Source of the DNA: Boswellia sacra
Lineage: Eukaryota; Streptophyta; Magnoliopsida; Sapindales; Burseraceae
Assembly (NCBI GenBank): GCA_013180625.2
Contig: SNVD02014110.1
Location: 248,001-312,000 of the forward strand
Direction of reading: 5' to 3'
DNA: 64,000 bases
Shown: one piece after another, positions 62,186 to 64,000 of the stretch
Position numbering within the stretch: the first letter of the stretch is position 1
Layout: the number at the start of each line of letters is the position of its first letter
The notes under the pieces: model-generated
The model's input: the letters and a program-made list of their open reading frames with translations, nothing else
Database searches by the model: none
What the model was told of the DNA's origin: nothing
Position numbers and translations under genes: made by a program

Positions 62186-63947
62186 TCAGTTAAATCTGGT
62201 TGATTTTCGAACGTGCAGTTTAAGTGGTAGTCCAAGCCTTTTCTTGGACCTGCCAGCTATGGTCTTGAACCTTTTGAACCTTTTGCCTATGGTGGATGGA
62301 GTATTTTGCTCAGAAGCTATTGGAGTGTCCTGCTGTGCTGTTGTATCAGAAGAGAAATATAGTAACTTTTGCCACAATCTTGCGGATAGCTTTGTCGAGT
62401 TGTTCAGCACTAGTTTCAACATTGTTAGACAACCTCATGAGTCATTCAACTACAAGTTCTGGTGGACTCTCCACTGCTGCTTTCTTTGGTTTAGGAGCTA
62501 GTTCATGTGGAGGTTATTCATGATGTGGTCGAGTATGATGTGGAATGGGAACATATGGTACTGGTTCCTTTTGAGCTGGTTCTTGTATGCTTGGATCTTG
62601 AGTTGGCTCTGTAGTAACTTGCTTCTGGGTAGCCTTTTTCTTCGCTATCTTAACATTTTTCTGTATCTTCAACTTAGTGCCTTTTGATTTCTTCTTTTCA
62701 CCCCTTTTTTTCTTCTTCTTCTCTGTTACCTTGTCTGTCATAGCAGTCGTATGTTTAACGTGTTCCTTTTCTGGCCTAGTCACCTTTGGATGCTCCTCCA
62801 TTGTCTCATCAGTTGCCATATAAGGTTGTTCATCTGCAGTTTCTTTGCCATCAATTTTCCTCTCCAACTCAAATTGCTTTGCCTTGATATCCTTGGTATC
62901 CTGCACAATATCAGCTAAAGTAACATTGATTAAAGCAAGTTGTTCTTCAACATTGCTCATAGGATTGGATTTGACTCTTTTTGGTATCGGTTGAGGATCA
63001 GGCAAATTAATTTTGTCATGCAATCTGGACAAGAAAACTTTTATGATAGGCTTAGGTAAAATCTTAAATGTCTCTTTACAACTCATAGGAACACCATTTT
63101 GAGCTAAAATTCCTTGAAATCAAACAAGGAAACATAAGCAAGTGATAATAAGATTTGTAAGGTGCAATATCATCCTATATATCCACAAACCCAAATTAAT
63201 TGGTTTATTGGTGCTCAAATAGAACAAAAATTTCACCTTATCATCTCTAACTTGATTTTGATAAGTTAAAAGGAACCAATCAAATTGTGCTATCTTATGC
63301 AGAACCCTATACTTGTTGACAAAATATTTTTGATCAATCCCATCATTTTAGTTCCATCTCAAATCATCACGACTAGTTAACTCTTTGAGAACAACTTCCA
63401 TCTCAAAATTATCATCAACAGAATGTGAACTCCTAATAAGAATATCAAAGAATGTGTTAATTACATTGGGCGAAAATTTCACCAATTTACCTTTACAATA
63501 TATACCTTGTGATAATAAAAGCTTTTTGAATTATCAATTAACTCAGGTATATTAGCATAAAACTCTTGAATGAGAGTCTTAATAAGAGGCAAAAAAATCA
63601 TTTACTATTCTAGTCTAGTAGATGGACTTAAGAAGCTCACCAAGACCATATTTGTTAAAATCAGAAACCTTCACTAGCCTTTTAATATGCAACTTCCTCT
63701 TGGAGGTGTACTTCAGAAAATTGTTCTTCACTTCAGCGATGGGAAACTTGTTGAACTTGGGCTTGATCTTGTCTCTCACTCACCCAACTGGAATTTCTTC
63801 ATCATCACTCATTGCTAGGTCAATTGGAACCTCTGCATGCTGTTGTGACTGTTGTGATTACGAACTGTCATGGCTGGTTTGATTACTAAAATTGCTTGAT
63901 GAAGATGAGTTATTGGTGGATTTCTCAGATTCAGTAGAAGATGCCAT
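62186..63947 (-). pseudogene. Post-pol ORF region of the second copia element
   Basis: Opens at 63947 with MASSTESEKSTNNSSSSSNF. The middle (about 63480-63200) reads FSPNVINTFFDILIRSS, KYRVLHKIAQFDWF and INLGLWI, matching the first element. From 63086 an open 190-residue frame runs to 62514: coiled coil (VEEQLALINVTLADIVQDTK), then a long Lys-rich stretch (TEKKKKKRGEKKKSKGTK). The C-terminal block (62422-62186) has KRFKRFKTIAGRSKKR and KLHVRKSTRFN. Stops in 63490-63860 interrupt it. Function unknown. Confidence 0.75.
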
Positions 63948-64000
63948 AACAGTTTTTATGATCTGTGTGATTGCTACATAAGTTTTCATAGAAGTAAAGA

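Larger units (their letters stand above)
60571..64000 (-). mobile_element. Second Sirevirus-like copia element, 3' part, cut by the window end
   Basis: On the - strand. Seen: an LTR at about 60571-61437 whose element-strand start, TGTTAGTGTCAAACGTGACAC, resembles that of the first copia LTR. A purine tract AAAAAGGGGGAGAT (61438-61451, - strand) follows, then a post-pol ORF region homologous to that of the first element. Pol and the 5' LTR must lie beyond 64000. The rest of the LTR is not similar by eye, so it is a different family. Confidence 0.85.

Noticed and set aside
62505..62687. + strand frame rich in Trp and Leu
   Set aside because: Shadow of the - strand post-pol ORF of the second copia element.

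Overview
This window looks like AT-rich nuclear DNA of a eudicot plant: there are spliced genes with plant-type introns, a RABG3/Rab7 gene, a plant laccase, and plant-specific transposon families. I cannot name the species. Only three host genes are visible, between about 33 kb and 47 kb. Most of the rest is nested or decayed transposons.

Region 1 (1-1981) is AT-rich with nothing recognisable. Region 2 (about 1982-12089) is a 10 kb Mutator-like element (MULE 1) with terminal inverted repeats. It carries a spliced DUF1985/Ulp1-type (C48) peptidase gene on the + strand and a mudrA-type transposase on the - strand. Between them is a tandemly duplicated fragment that reads as one exon of an Argonaute gene. 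Region 3 (12090-32398) is a second, divergent MULE (MULE 2). It sits exactly at the right end of MULE 1, in opposite gene order, with ~110-bp terminal inverted repeats and a 9-bp target duplication matching at 8 of 9 positions. Both MULEs have sub-terminal arrays rich in TCGA, with a different repeat unit in each. MULE 2 was split by a Ty3/gypsy retrotransposon (Athila/Tat type, - strand, 16023-27784). A later deletion removed one LTR end and the 3' part of the MULE 2 peptidase gene. The retrotransposon itself contains an intron-free, near full-length LONELY GUY (LOG) cytokinin-activating enzyme copy between integrase and 3' LTR, with an early stop codon.

Region 4 (32408-48361) is the host-gene island. 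It holds a two-exon small membrane protein gene (32963-34616, +), a seven-exon RABG3/Rab7 GTPase gene (36578-41709, +) whose second intron has U12-type splice signals, and a seven-exon laccase gene (43286-46873, -) with one in-frame stop in exon 5. The last two are convergent.

Region 5 (48362-58187) is a complete but decayed Ty1/copia Sirevirus-like element, 9.8 kb with 0.9-kb LTRs. It has an extra basic, coiled-coil ORF between pol and the 3' LTR. Region 6 (58188-60570) is AT-rich and contains a 204-bp fold-back MITE with a perfect 9-bp target duplication. Region 7 (about 60571-64000) is the 3' end of a second Sirevirus-like element on the - strand, running off the window.

The order of events inferred from nesting is MULE 1, then MULE 2 at its end, then the gypsy element inside MULE 2, then a deletion. 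Captured host genes (Argonaute exon, LOG) are the most unusual content.
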